DNA of 64,000 nt. Origin: JAAYYY01 sp964602995 (GTDB lineage: Bacteria > Chloroflexota > Anaerolineae > Promineifilales > Promineifilaceae). The position numbers and the translations under genes were made by a program. The notes beneath the pieces were generated by a model. That model was not told where the DNA came from, searched no databases, and saw only the letters and a list, made by a program, of their open reading frames with translations. Position 1 is the first letter of the stretch; each line of letters opens with the position of its first letter. The stretch lies in the NCBI GenBank assembly GCA_964602995.1, contig CAZRTM010000004.1:18285-82284 (forward strand), written 5' to 3'. Shown here piece after piece: positions 34,378-43,392 of this stretch.

Positions 34378-34629
34378 ATGAGAGCTGTCGGCGTTGATTG
34401 CATCTTCAGTCCCAACGGTACCGTGCGCGTGCGCCGCATCAGAACCAACGGCCGCTGGCAAAGCGTGGAACAGGGCCGGCAATGGCAGGATGAAGAAGGC
34501 CGCCACGTCCTGATTATGCTCAACGGAACCTTCGTGCGCGAGATTATACTGAATGCCTCTGATTTGCGTTGGGTGATGAAGGAAGCAACGAGGTCTGTGT
34601 CTGGTACAGACCCAGGCGTCATCGCCTGA
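34378..34629 (+). CDS. Small conserved-looking protein
   Basis: 83 residues. ATG at 34378 is preferred, with AAGGAG six to seven bases upstream, over an upstream TTG at 34357. The chain is strand-rich (DCIFSPNGTVRVRRIRTNGRWQSVEQGRQW, HVLIMLNGTFVREIIL), as in small beta-barrel proteins. It has no membrane segment and I recognise no family. It ends nine bases from the convergent glycosyltransferase gene. Confidence 0.6.
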   Translation: MRAVGVDCIFSPNGTVRVRRIRTNGRWQSVEQGRQWQDEEGRHVLIMLNGTFVREIILNASDLRWVMKEATRSVSGTDPGVIA

Positions 34630-34638
34630 GAAGAGGGC

Positions 34639-35415
34639 CTATTCTGAACTCAGCCGTGCCAGCTCCCGGTACTTGAGCCACTCATAATAAGCCATGTACA
34701 GCGACAGGCGCAACCCGTGTAGCCCATCCCGATACCCCTTCAGCGTTACGAAGCGCCACCAGAAATGGCGCAATGGTTGGGTGAACGGCGTGTAAATACG
34801 GGGCCTGATTCCTCTTTCTTTTAAGATGCGCGCATCATAGCCGGTATAACGGCGCTGCTTGTCGTGAAAATGGGTCTCGTCACGATAGTTATAGTGCAGC
34901 AGAACGTTCTCCAGATAGCCAATCTCCCCATCGACCACCGCCACTTCGTGTACCGGGCGCTCATAGCGTACCTTGCCGTGCCGGAACAGGCGCAGTTGGT
35001 AATCAGGATACCACCCCGCCCCTAGCGTCAGCCGCCCAAAGATGTAGTTATGGCGCGGCACATACCAGCCCGCTTCCTGGCGCGTCTCGATGACGTGACG
35101 TATTTCCCGGCCCAGTTCCGGCGTCCCCCGCTCATCAGCATCGACGAAGAAAACCCAATCGCTCTCAACGCAATCCAGGGCTGCATTGCGCTGTTGGGCA
35201 TAATTTTCAAAGGGAGATTGCAGCACCTCTGCCCCCGCTTCAGCGGCCAGCTCTGGCGTCCCATCATCACTATACGAATCAAAGATCAGTACGTGATCGA
35301 CCCATGCAAGAGAGGCAATCGTCTGCGTAATGTGCTGGGCCTCGTTGCGCGTCAGAATCACAGCCGTCAGTTCTGGGCGCTCCCCCTCCCCGCGTTGTGT
35401 TGTCGTCCCTGGCAC
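34639..35415 (-). CDS. Family 2 glycosyltransferase (WaaE/KdtX-like)
   Basis: 258 residues from GTG 35415, which has AAGGAG six bases upstream; a longer frame from 35484 would overlap the previous gene by 52 bases. GT-A fold: AVILTRNEAQHI, FDSYSDDGTPELA, the DxD-type WVFFVDADERGTPEL, and FVTLKGYRDGLHGLRLS near the end, which is typical of the WaaE-like subgroup. These transfer sugars to surface polysaccharides or lipids. It is downstream of and 17 bases from a second GT2 gene on the same strand. Confidence 0.88.
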   Translation of the reverse strand: MPGTTTQRGEGERPELTAVILTRNEAQHITQTIASLAWVDHVLIFDSYSDDGTPELAAEAGAEVLQSPFENYAQQRNAALDCVESDWVFFVDADERGTPELGREIRHVIETRQEAGWYVPRHNYIFGRLTLGAGWYPDYQLRLFRHGKVRYERPVHEVAVVDGEIGYLENVLLHYNYRDETHFHDKQRRYTGYDARILKERGIRPRIYTPFTQPLRHFWWRFVTLKGYRDGLHGLRLSLYMAYYEWLKYRELARLSSE

Positions 35416-35432
35416 CGGGAACTCCTTCAAAG

Positions 35433-36380
35433 CTAGCTGGCTACGACTTCTCCCTGCGGCTGTAATTCGGCTTCCGGCATCCACAGGGAAGCGGCTTCCA
35501 GATAGGCCGCGCGCAAGGCCGGTGTAGCGGCGCGCGCTGCCTTACGCTGCAGCCCGCGCCGCGCCAGCCGCCGTGAAATGGAGAGCGTGATACGGTCGTG
35601 ATGCTTCTGATAAAGCTGGGCGCGGCTGCGCCAGAGGTTGACGATGGAACGGGCAGGCACCTGCTTCGTGCTCTCGCCGCCATAGTGCACAACCTCGGCC
35701 GAGGGCACAGTGAAGATGGACCAGCCAGCATTATGGATGCGCCAGCACCAGTCGATTTCTTCACAGTACATGTGGAACGATTCGTCGAAGCCGTTCGTCT
35801 TTTCTGCCACGTCACGGCGCACCATCATCGCTGCACCCAGCGGATGATCGATTTCAAAAGGCGCTCCATCCGGACGATACAGGCTGCGGGGATAGCGGCC
35901 GTTCAGGCGGCTGTTATAGAGGCGGGAGGAAACAGGCCACAGGTCAAAGAAAAGCTGGGCAATGCCCGGAAAGGCGAAAGCGCTGTGCTGGAAACGCCCA
36001 TCACGGTAGACGAGCCGTGCGCCGGCCATCCCCGACTCAGGGTTCTCATCCAGGAATGTAACCAGATTGTGTATGGCGCCCGGCCGGACCAGGGTGTCGG
36101 GGTTGAGCAAAAAGAGGTAGCGCGGCGATTTCTCACAGGCTGCCACAATGCCTTGATTATTAGCAGCGCCAAAGCCGGCATTGTGCTGGTTGGCAATAAC
36201 GTGGGTGGCCGGGAAGAAATTTTCCAGAACAGCGAGAGTGCCGTCGGTAGAACCGTTGTCCACCACCCAGATCTCCCCTTTCAAACGCGACCGGTTTAGT
36301 TCAGCATAGACCGATGATAAACATTCTGAGAGATAATCGCGAACGTTCCAACTAACGATAATGACGGCAAGATCTAGCAT
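35433..36380 (-). CDS. Family 2 glycosyltransferase (rhamnosyltransferase-like)
   Basis: 315 residues. GT-A motifs: DLAVIIVSWNVRDYLSECLSSV, WVVDNGSTDGT, NAGFGAANNQGI, FLLNPDTLVRPGAI (DxD-like) and the acceptor-side HMYCEEIDWCWRIHNAGW. The family includes rhamnosyl- and related transferases for cell-surface polysaccharides. The last 50 residues are basic and helical, perhaps peripheral to the membrane. It is the first of two glycosyltransferases on this strand; the 200 bases upstream are non-coding with no convincing promoter. Confidence 0.88.
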   Translation of the reverse strand: MLDLAVIIVSWNVRDYLSECLSSVYAELNRSRLKGEIWVVDNGSTDGTLAVLENFFPATHVIANQHNAGFGAANNQGIVAACEKSPRYLFLLNPDTLVRPGAIHNLVTFLDENPESGMAGARLVYRDGRFQHSAFAFPGIAQLFFDLWPVSSRLYNSRLNGRYPRSLYRPDGAPFEIDHPLGAAMMVRRDVAEKTNGFDESFHMYCEEIDWCWRIHNAGWSIFTVPSAEVVHYGGESTKQVPARSIVNLWRSRAQLYQKHHDRITLSISRRLARRGLQRKAARAATPALRAAYLEAASLWMPEAELQPQGEVVAS

Positions 36381-36581
36381 ATGCTCTTTACTCAGTTGTC
36401 AGGCTGCTCTGGCTATTAAACATAATTAATTCATCGTGGGTTGTTGTGATTAGCGAGGGTAGCAACCCCACACTAGATGCCTCCCAGCGCACACACCTCA
36501 TCAGTATAGGGAGCTTAAACAAATGACAGTTAAGGACGGCATTAGAGGGTCCTAAACAAAACAGTTGCAACCGTGTCATCC

Positions 36582-37934
36582 TCACCCTGAGGCATCCTCT
36601 TGCGGTGGTTGGGGGATCGGACGCTCCTCGCACTGCGGCACATTATCCTCGTCGGGCATATCAACCTGAATGGCCTTAGGATCGACGCGCGCATTGAATT
36701 GGGAGATTTCCACATCTTCGTGGATCAAGCCTCCCCACACCGGTTGCGGGTTGCGCACGCCAAAAGTATCCACCACACGGATGCCGCCGCTTACCACCGC
36801 CCGCTCACCCGGCATCAGGTAATAGTCGCCGTCAATCAGTTCCAGGTTATCGGGGCTTCCCAGTCCCCAGCGATAAGGGTAATCGCTCAAGGCATTTTCA
36901 TAGCCGATACCCACACGCCAGGCGCCCGATTCAGTAGGCCAGCCGACCGTATTGTAGTTCCAGTTCGAGTCATACACAGTGCCCGACCAGGGACCGGCGG
37001 TGCGGATTGGCGTCGATCCGTAATTTTCCACCGTCATCGTGAAATAGAGGGTGTCACAAATCTCGACGGCGGTCGTATTCCAGGCCACCGTATCTCCGCT
37101 CACCGGCGAGGCAATCTTGGCATATGGCACGCCGCCCAGCTCAATGGTCAGCTCATCCTCTATGCGCACGCTCTGCCCTTCGCGGTCCTCAGCTACGACG
37201 ACGATGGGATAGGTGCCGTCAGGCGGTGGGGCAGCGCCCTCGTCCACACCACCCGTATACTCATACGTATGCCGGCCACCCTGTCGTTCTGGCACTTCCA
37301 GCGGCCGCTCTGGAATTGGCTGTTCTGTACCATCAGGCATGACGAGGAAGACCCGCAGCCGCTCTACTTCCTTAGCCAGATCGAAGTTGATATTGACCCG
37401 GTCATCGATGCCATCGCGGTTCGGCGTGAACCGGTTGCGGTCCATGCTGAAACCACGAATTTCGGGCAGGATGCTGTCAGCGTCGCGGATCGTAATCTGA
37501 CCACTGCGCTCCTCGCGCACGCCGTTGTCGTCCACCGCTTCTACCACCCAACGGTATGTCCCATCCTGTAAGAGGCGGGCCAGCACCTCTCCTTCGAGCG
37601 TTTCGTCAGGCAGGCTATAGCCATGTACCACGCCGCTAAAGTAGACCTCATAAGAGCCAGCACCACGGCGCTCTTCGCGGCGGAAATAGTACCGCTCACC
37701 GCCCTCATCTTCGAAGTAGATAGAGACGGCGCCGTTGCGCGCCAGCTCGTACTCAACCAATGTAATATCGTTTTCTCCATCGGCATTGGGCGTAATCTGC
37801 GTCTCGGCGAAGGAAACGTTGCGCAACAGGGAGCCATCGCCGCGCACAACGCGCCATCCAACGGCCAGAATGACGGCAACAACGAGCAAGGAAACAACGG
37901 TTACGAGTATAAGATAAGGGCGCTTCTGAAACAT
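36582..37934 (-). CDS. Membrane-anchored Ig-like surface protein with TPN-DG motifs
   Basis: 450 residues with one N-terminal membrane anchor (7-25); the rest faces outward. Two segments, ITPNADGENDITLVEYEL (47-64) and FTPNRDGIDDRVNINFDL (about 168-185), match the calcium-binding-like F-T-P-N-x-D-G-x-x-D start of FlgD-type and gliding-motility-type Ig domains. Each is followed by a sandwich ending in DGTYxxxVxAxD. The last 150 residues are a further beta domain (YFTMTVENYGSTPIRTAGPWSGTVYDS) resembling adhesin or transglutaminase-associated modules. Function is unknown; a surface or cell-contact role is inferred. Confidence 0.65.
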   Translation of the reverse strand: MFQKRPYLILVTVVSLLVVAVILAVGWRVVRGDGSLLRNVSFAETQITPNADGENDITLVEYELARNGAVSIYFEDEGGERYYFRREERRGAGSYEVYFSGVVHGYSLPDETLEGEVLARLLQDGTYRWVVEAVDDNGVREERSGQITIRDADSILPEIRGFSMDRNRFTPNRDGIDDRVNINFDLAKEVERLRVFLVMPDGTEQPIPERPLEVPERQGGRHTYEYTGGVDEGAAPPPDGTYPIVVVAEDREGQSVRIEDELTIELGGVPYAKIASPVSGDTVAWNTTAVEICDTLYFTMTVENYGSTPIRTAGPWSGTVYDSNWNYNTVGWPTESGAWRVGIGYENALSDYPYRWGLGSPDNLELIDGDYYLMPGERAVVSGGIRVVDTFGVRNPQPVWGGLIHEDVEISQFNARVDPKAIQVDMPDEDNVPQCEERPIPQPPQEDASG

Positions 37935-38038
37935 GGCCCTAAGTTTACCAAAGCGCTCGAGTGAGGGCTAACGACAGGCATCGCGACCACTCACCTATTT
38001 CCCTCTTATTAGCCATCTACTCATCTACTTCGCCTCGT

Positions 38039-38067
38039 TTGTCAGCGCCCTGCTGGGGTGCTAAAAT
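38039..38067 (+). promoter_or_regulatory. Sigma-70-type promoter of the phospholipid cluster
   Basis: TTGTCA (38039-38044), 17-bp spacer, TAAAAT (38062-38067). Transcription from about 38074 would leave a very short leader before the start at 38097, and about ten bases before a possible TTG at 38085. Confidence 0.6.
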
Positions 38068-38096
38068 TCGCTGTCGCCATCTAATTGGATGAATCA

Positions 38097-38783
38097 ATGA
38101 AAGAATACGGTAAAGATAGTAACTGGCCCTTCGCCCAGGGCGGAGGTTCTACCATAGGCCTTGTCTCCGCCCTGCTTATAACCTTCCTGAGCTTGTGGCG
38201 GATCCGCCCCTCGTTCGTGACACGCGCCCTCGCCGCCATCGCAACCGTCGTATGGGCCCTGATCCTCTATTTCTTTCGCGATCCTAATCGCACCGGCCCC
38301 GACGAACCGGGACTTGTCGTCAGCGCCGGGGACGGAGAAGTCGTGGCCATCGTCGCCGAGCGAGAAGAAGAGTATCTCCAACAGGAGATGGTTCGCATCA
38401 GCATCTTCCTCTCCATCCTCGACGTGCATGTCCAACGCATTCCCACTGCCGGAACAGTGCGCCGTGTTGAACACCGGCCGGGCAAGTTCCTGCAGGCGTT
38501 TCGCCCTGAAGCTTCCACCGAAAATGAGTATATCGCCATGATCATTGACACCGAGTATGGGCCGGTGCTGGTGAAGCAGATTGCGGGCATCATGGCCCGT
38601 CGCTGTGTCAACCATATGCAGCCGGGGGACAGCGTCAAGACAGGGCAACGATTCGGCCTTATCAAGTTTGGCTCGCGAGTGGACCTATTTCTCCCTCCCT
38701 CTTCTGAAATTCTTGTTACAATAGGCGACAAAGTTTACGGCGGGCTGACACCGGTGGCCCGCCTGCAAAATGGAACCTCATAG
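38097..38783 (+). CDS. psd: Phosphatidylserine decarboxylase proenzyme (short type)
   Basis: 228 residues from ATG 38097; TTG at 38085 would add four residues. Two N-terminal membrane helices are followed by FFRDPNR, VVSAGDGEVVAI (usual SPADG), LDVHVQRIPTAG and the self-cleavage site LIKFGSRVDLFLP, in which the Ser becomes the pyruvoyl group. This is the short, soluble-archaeal-like form of Psd. It makes phosphatidylethanolamine from phosphatidylserine. The next gene, one base away, encodes the phosphatidylserine synthase, so both steps are co-produced. Confidence 0.93.
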   Translation: MKEYGKDSNWPFAQGGGSTIGLVSALLITFLSLWRIRPSFVTRALAAIATVVWALILYFFRDPNRTGPDEPGLVVSAGDGEVVAIVAEREEEYLQQEMVRISIFLSILDVHVQRIPTAGTVRRVEHRPGKFLQAFRPEASTENEYIAMIIDTEYGPVLVKQIAGIMARRCVNHMQPGDSVKTGQRFGLIKFGSRVDLFLPPSSEILVTIGDKVYGGLTPVARLQNGTS

Positions 38784-38784
38784 A

Positions 38785-39495
38785 ATGCGTACAAGTAAAT
38801 ACCGCTACCTCATTCCCAACGCTATTACTTTTCTATCTCTGGCCTGCGGCATCACTTCCATACTGATGGCAGGCTCAGGAGCCTGGACGGCAGCCGGCCT
38901 TTTCATCCTCGCCAGCTATATCCTCGACCTCTTCGACGGTGAACTGGCGCGCCGCCTCGACGCCGGCAGCCAATTCGGCCTACAACTTGATTCGTTGGTT
39001 GACATGGTCAGCCTGGGCATGGCTCCCGCCGCTGCTGTCTTCTTCTATTTGCAAGATGCAGCCACCGTCCCTGCGCTCCTTCTCTGGCCCGCAGTCATCT
39101 TCTACGTCATGGCCGGTGCTTTTCGCCTCGCCCGCTTCAACCTGCTACCACTCAAGGAAGGACAGGTCGATTCCATTGGGCTGACCATCTCTACCGGTGG
39201 CGCCACCGTAGCGCTGGCCATGCTTTCCGATGTTTTCAACAGCCGCGATGTCATTCCCGATTTCTTCTACCTGCCGTTGCTGGTTATCCTTGGTCTGCTG
39301 ATGATCAGCCGCATCTCCTACCCCTCGCTCGTCTGGGTCTTTTCCCGGCGTTGGGCAAACTTTCTCTACATGGTATACTTCGCCGCCAGCCTCTTCCTCC
39401 TCAACCTGCCCATTTTCTTCATCGGGTTTCTTTTTACCGGCGGCTACCATAGCATCGCCATCGTACGTGCAGGCTACCGCATCATCGATGAGTAA
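38785..39495 (+). CDS. pssA: CDP-diacylglycerol-serine O-phosphatidyltransferase
   Basis: 236 residues from ATG 38785; an in-frame ATG at 38770 overlaps psd and is less likely. The CDP-alcohol phosphatidyltransferase motif DG-x2-AR-x8-G-x3-D-x3-D is exact (DGELARRLDAGSQFGLQLDSLVD, split here: DGELAR, then GLQLDSLVD). Start YLIPNAITFLSLACG is typical of PssA. About seven membrane helices. It joins CDP-diacylglycerol and serine, supplying the Psd enzyme encoded one base upstream. The following two acyltransferase-like genes make this a lipid cluster. Confidence 0.93.
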   Translation: MRTSKYRYLIPNAITFLSLACGITSILMAGSGAWTAAGLFILASYILDLFDGELARRLDAGSQFGLQLDSLVDMVSLGMAPAAAVFFYLQDAATVPALLLWPAVIFYVMAGAFRLARFNLLPLKEGQVDSIGLTISTGGATVALAMLSDVFNSRDVIPDFFYLPLLVILGLLMISRISYPSLVWVFSRRWANFLYMVYFAASLFLLNLPIFFIGFLFTGGYHSIAIVRAGYRIIDE

Positions 39496-39561
39496 GCTTT
39501 CGCTATCTATGGCTCTGTGCAGGGATTTTTCCTGCTGCCAAACGTTGCCTGAGCTCCTCTT

Positions 39562-40233
39562 ATGACTTCTCTGCGCAACAGGACACTGGGCAACGGCCTG
39601 TACCTCATCTCCCAAATCTCCCGCAAAACCGGCCGTTATCACGTTGAGGGACTCCCCAACTTTGAACAGGCGCGGAACAGCCAGCGGCCCGTCATTTGGG
39701 TTGCCTGGCATGGCATGACCATGATGCTCGCCGGGTGGGTGCTTCGCCATTACGACGCAGGCTCCCTGCTAATCATGATGCCTGATGATTGGCGCGGGGA
39801 GGTGTTGGGCCAATTTGCTACCAGAATCGGCGCCACACCGGCCAAAATGAACCTCAAGGGTGACACCTCTATGGCCACGGCGCGCAAACTGGCACAGATG
39901 GTACGCAAACTGAAAGAGGGCTGGCACGCCTACATCACGCCCGACGGCCCCGATGGCCCGCCCTACATCATCAAGCCCGGTGTCGCCTATCTGGCCCAAA
40001 AGTCAGACGCCATCTTGCTACCGGTTGGCGCTTTCACCCGCAGTGGCGTCCGCATCAACCGCTGGGATCAGTACATGGTGCCCTGGCCCTTCAGCCGCAT
40101 TTCAGTCGTCATTTCAGAACCGCTAGAGGCGCCACAACGGGGAGAATTGACCGCCATCACCGAGCCGCTCACCGATGCCCTGCACCGCACAACAGCGCGC
40201 GCCATTTCCAACTATTTCGGGCCTTACGAATGA
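39562..40233 (+). CDS. DUF374 lysophospholipid-acyltransferase-like protein, copy 1
   Basis: 223 residues. It has the DUF374 layout: a WHGMTM segment in place of the HxxxxD-type acyltransferase motif, then YITPDGPDGPPYIIKPGVAYLAQKS (PDGPxGP signature) and DAILLPVGAF. Related enzymes act as LpxL-like acyltransferases on lipid precursors or lysophospholipids. Its last four bases overlap the start of a second, similar gene. The two together follow psd and pssA, so phospholipid acylation is the most sensible role. The ATG at 39562 has no clear ribosome site. Confidence 0.8.
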   Translation: MTSLRNRTLGNGLYLISQISRKTGRYHVEGLPNFEQARNSQRPVIWVAWHGMTMMLAGWVLRHYDAGSLLIMMPDDWRGEVLGQFATRIGATPAKMNLKGDTSMATARKLAQMVRKLKEGWHAYITPDGPDGPPYIIKPGVAYLAQKSDAILLPVGAFTRSGVRINRWDQYMVPWPFSRISVVISEPLEAPQRGELTAITEPLTDALHRTTARAISNYFGPYE

Positions 40234-40910
40234 CTTCCTGGGGTGTTCGCTGGCGACATCTGCAAGGTTCGGGGCTATACCTGTACAGCCAGGTACTCTA
40301 CCGCACGGTGCGCCTCAATGTTGAAGGCTGGGACCACTATCTACAGGCGCAGGAGAGCGGAAGGCCTCTACTCTGGTCCCTCTGGCACGGGCAGGTGATG
40401 CCCTTCGTCGCCTTCGGCCAGCACTATCTCAATCCCCGTGACTTTGCCCTTGTCATGGTCGGAGACGACCGCGGCGATGCGCTTGGTTCCTTCGCCGCTC
40501 ACCTGGGCGGCGCGACTTTCCGTGTGGACATGCAGGGCAACCCCTTCGCTGCCGGGCGTGCTGTTCTTCGTGTCATCCAGGCCATGAAATCAGGACGCCA
40601 ATCGATTATCGCGCCCGATGGCCCTGACGGGCCGGCATTTGTGCCCAAACCAGGCGTTGCTTTTCTGGCCCGCAAGGCGCGCGCCATCATCTTGCCCACA
40701 GGCGCCTGGACCCGCCACGGCTACCACCTCCCCCGTTGGGACCGCTACCTGCTCCCTCTACCCTTCGCCCGCGTGCACGTGGCCATTGGTGAGCCACTGC
40801 TGGTTGAACCATCCGATGAGGAAGAGCAGCTACTGGCCCGCATCACAGAGGCGCTGCACCAGGCGCGGCAACGAGCACAGGTATTGGCCGGCGCCCGCCA
40901 CTGGCGCTGA
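40230..40910 (+). CDS. DUF374 lysophospholipid-acyltransferase-like protein, copy 2
   Basis: 226 residues, a tandem paralogue of the preceding gene. Shared marks: WSLWHGQVMPF, IIAPDGPDGPAFVPKPGVAFLARKA and RAIILPTGAWTRHGYHLPRWDRYLLPLPFARVHVAIGEPL, each aligned with the neighbour. The two diverge in the middle, suggesting different acyl donors or acceptors, or successive acylation of the two glycerol positions. Start-stop overlap of four bases couples their translation. It ends one base from a convergent gene. Confidence 0.8.
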   Translation: MTSWGVRWRHLQGSGLYLYSQVLYRTVRLNVEGWDHYLQAQESGRPLLWSLWHGQVMPFVAFGQHYLNPRDFALVMVGDDRGDALGSFAAHLGGATFRVDMQGNPFAAGRAVLRVIQAMKSGRQSIIAPDGPDGPAFVPKPGVAFLARKARAIILPTGAWTRHGYHLPRWDRYLLPLPFARVHVAIGEPLLVEPSDEEEQLLARITEALHQARQRAQVLAGARHWR

Positions 40911-40911
40911 T

Positions 40912-42405
40912 TTACCCTCCATAGACCAGCCGCACCACCTCAGGCGTCACATACGCTTCGACAAACGCTGCCGCAAACAAAAGTGGCGCAATAATCCCTA
41001 GCAAAATTCGGGCAAAGTCAGCGCCGGCCCGCAACCAGTTCTCACTGACCGTCTGGTTTGGCTCAGGGGCGATGAGCGCAGTCTGCCAGCGCAAAGCCGC
41101 TGCCGCGACCAACAACAGCGCAGGTAACTCTAACGTGGCGTGTGGCGCAACCGTCGCCACCAGGAACGCCGTAGCGCTCTCTCCCGCAATCGCCAGTTGG
41201 AAGGCAATAAAGCTGAGCAAGATCCAGGGCAGCATAAAAATGGTAATCCCCAACACGCCAAACGTGAAAACGCCAAGTATGATGGCCAACAACACCACAC
41301 GAATGTTGTGCATGAAAATTGTCAGAGGCAAGCCACGCAGTACCCCTTCTATCTGCGCCAGGTTCTCCAGGTGATCTACCTCGCGCATTGCCTCTTGCAC
41401 CGCAGGCGGGAATGTATACTGTTGCGCAAGATAAACACCCAGCAAAATCGAGCCGGCAAATGCCACCAGAGTCATGAGCAGGGGATGGCGCAGGCTGCTG
41501 GCGAGCGCCACCGTCTCCCGGTACCACTCCAGAGGCGAGGGATAACGGCCCTGCTGGTCACGCCCGCTGAACCGCTCCCAGAATTTGCGCAACATCCAGC
41601 CAATCCGGATCTGGTCAATGTCCCGGCCCAGAAGCTCCTCGCGGTTAAAGACGCACACCCCCATGCGCATCAGCATCAGTGCAGTCACCACCAGGCCTGC
41701 AATCAACCACCATAACCCGGCGTAATTGCCCCAGAACATCACCACCGCCTCAAACTGAACCAGGAGCGCCGTGGGCACAATAATAAAGCTGGCCAGCAGG
41801 TTCGCAGCCCGCGTACTGGTTGTCTGGCTGGACACAATCACCGCACCGGCAACCATCACCACTGCCTGTATCGTCGTCAGCAATATCGTCTGCACCAACA
41901 GCTCAACCGTCGGCAACCACCGGACGGTCAGCGCCAGCCCAATCAGATAAACCGCAATTCCCAGATAACTGGCCGTGAGCGGCGGAATGACCGCGGCCAG
42001 CATCTTGCCCAGGTAAAGCTGCATATTACTCAACGGCGTCGCCAGCAATGGCTCCAGGCTCTTGCGTTCTTTCTCGCCCACAAATGTCTCCAGGGCGATG
42101 ACTAATGAAAAAGAGGTAGGAAAGAAGCCCACCACCAGCAGCAGAAACGGAATCAGGCGGTCCCCGATAATATCGGCGCCATAGCCGCTGACGAAGCTCA
42201 CCAGCCGGCCAGCCGTAAAATTCATCAATAACGGAAAAAAGAGCGTTAGCATGATGATGGGAATGATAATACGCCAATCGCGGAAGGAATCCCGCACCTC
42301 CCGCCGCGTAACAATCAACGCCATATGCAGATCATAACGGCTAAGGGGTATGAGACGTCGCCATCCGCTGCTTGCTGCCATCGCTTCTACCTTGCTCTCA
42401 ATCAT
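40912..42405 (-). CDS. ABC-2 permease fused to a SpoIIM-like domain
   Basis: 497 residues. The first half is an ABC-2/NatB-type permease: a cytoplasmic lead (TRREVRDSFRDWRIIIPIIML), long external loop, and FVGEKERKSLEPLLATPLSNMQLYLGKMLA. The second half, from about residue 300, matches stage II sporulation protein M/DUF95: IFMHNIRVVLLAIILGVFTFG and TAFLVATVAPHATLELPALLLVAAAALRW. SpoIIM domains occur widely outside sporulation and are often linked to ABC-2 systems, but as separate proteins. The ATPase gene upstream overlaps by four bases. Export substrate unknown. Confidence 0.85.
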   Translation of the reverse strand: MIESKVEAMAASSGWRRLIPLSRYDLHMALIVTRREVRDSFRDWRIIIPIIMLTLFFPLLMNFTAGRLVSFVSGYGADIIGDRLIPFLLLVVGFFPTSFSLVIALETFVGEKERKSLEPLLATPLSNMQLYLGKMLAAVIPPLTASYLGIAVYLIGLALTVRWLPTVELLVQTILLTTIQAVVMVAGAVIVSSQTTSTRAANLLASFIIVPTALLVQFEAVVMFWGNYAGLWWLIAGLVVTALMLMRMGVCVFNREELLGRDIDQIRIGWMLRKFWERFSGRDQQGRYPSPLEWYRETVALASSLRHPLLMTLVAFAGSILLGVYLAQQYTFPPAVQEAMREVDHLENLAQIEGVLRGLPLTIFMHNIRVVLLAIILGVFTFGVLGITIFMLPWILLSFIAFQLAIAGESATAFLVATVAPHATLELPALLLVAAAALRWQTALIAPEPNQTVSENWLRAGADFARILLGIIAPLLFAAAFVEAYVTPEVVRLVYGG

Positions 42406-43349
42406 TGCTCGACCCTGTCTCCCGGCGCCTCTTCGTGCCCCACCTGCAGAGCGCGAAGGTAAACCTCCTCCAGACTCTGTGCGACGGGCTGTAACGAGAC
42501 AACGCCGAATCCCAGCCCAGTCAGGCGGCGCACCAGCCGCGGGTTAACCGCCACAGGGTCCGCCGTCCGGTAACGGATCACATGGCCGCTGACCGCTTCA
42601 ATCTCAACCAGCTCCTCCAGCTCGCTGGCCGCGCCGTCCAGCTCATGATCCAGGCGCAACTCCAGCAGCGGCGCACCTAGAAATTGCCGCTTCAACGATT
42701 CCGACGTTCCCGCGGCGATAATCTGACCGTGGTTGATGATAGCGATACGGTCCGCCAACAGCTCTGCTTCTGCCAGGTTGTGGGTACACAGAATAACGCT
42801 GTGGCGCAACTGACGCAGTTGGTTAATGGCATCGCGGACCAGCTTGGCGCTGTGGGGGTCCATGGCTGACGTTGGCTCGTCCAACAGCAACACGGCCGGT
42901 TCGTGCATCATGGCGCGAATCAACCCGACCTTCTGCCGCATGCCCTTGGAATAGGTGCCCAGCCGTCGCCGCGCCATACCCGCCATCGCAAACTGCTCGT
43001 ATAGGTGGAGCGTGCGCCGCTCACTCTCCTCGTCGCTGAGACCATAAAGCCGTCCGAAGAAGGTAAGGTACTCCAGTCCCGTCATACGCAGGTAGAGGCC
43101 GGGCTGTTCCGTCAATATGCCAATGGACCGTCGTACCCTGTCTGGCTCGGCCGCCACGTCATAGCCGTTCACCCGCGCCCGTCCCGTCGTGGGCCGCAGA
43201 ATTGCGCCTAACATGCGCACAGTCGTGGTCTTTCCCGCCCCATTAGGACCCAACAAGGCCAGCAGCTCGCCCTGCTTCACCTGAAGGCTGACGTCCTTGA
43301 CCGCCACGAAATCGTCGAATATTTTGCTCAGGCTGGTGGCTTCAATCAT
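42402..43349 (-). CDS. ABC transporter ATP-binding protein (NatA-like)
   Basis: 315 residues. Walker A GPNGAGKTTTV, Q-loop, signature YSKGMRQKVGL (LSGGQ replaced by YSKGM as in NatA/CcmA-like ATPases), Walker B LLLDEPTSAMD and switch His in THNLAEAE. A C-terminal extension of about 85 residues after the ATPase domain is typical of NatA-type proteins. It energises the overlapping permease-SpoIIM fusion gene. ATG at 43349 has no strong ribosome site. Confidence 0.94.
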   Translation of the reverse strand: MIEATSLSKIFDDFVAVKDVSLQVKQGELLALLGPNGAGKTTTVRMLGAILRPTTGRARVNGYDVAAEPDRVRRSIGILTEQPGLYLRMTGLEYLTFFGRLYGLSDEESERRTLHLYEQFAMAGMARRRLGTYSKGMRQKVGLIRAMMHEPAVLLLDEPTSAMDPHSAKLVRDAINQLRQLRHSVILCTHNLAEAELLADRIAIINHGQIIAAGTSESLKRQFLGAPLLELRLDHELDGAASELEELVEIEAVSGHVIRYRTADPVAVNPRLVRRLTGLGFGVVSLQPVAQSLEEVYLRALQVGHEEAPGDRVEQ

Positions 43350-43392
43350 GGTTCTTTTGTCTCAGACCCGGTACAGGCTCAGGCCCAGGCCA

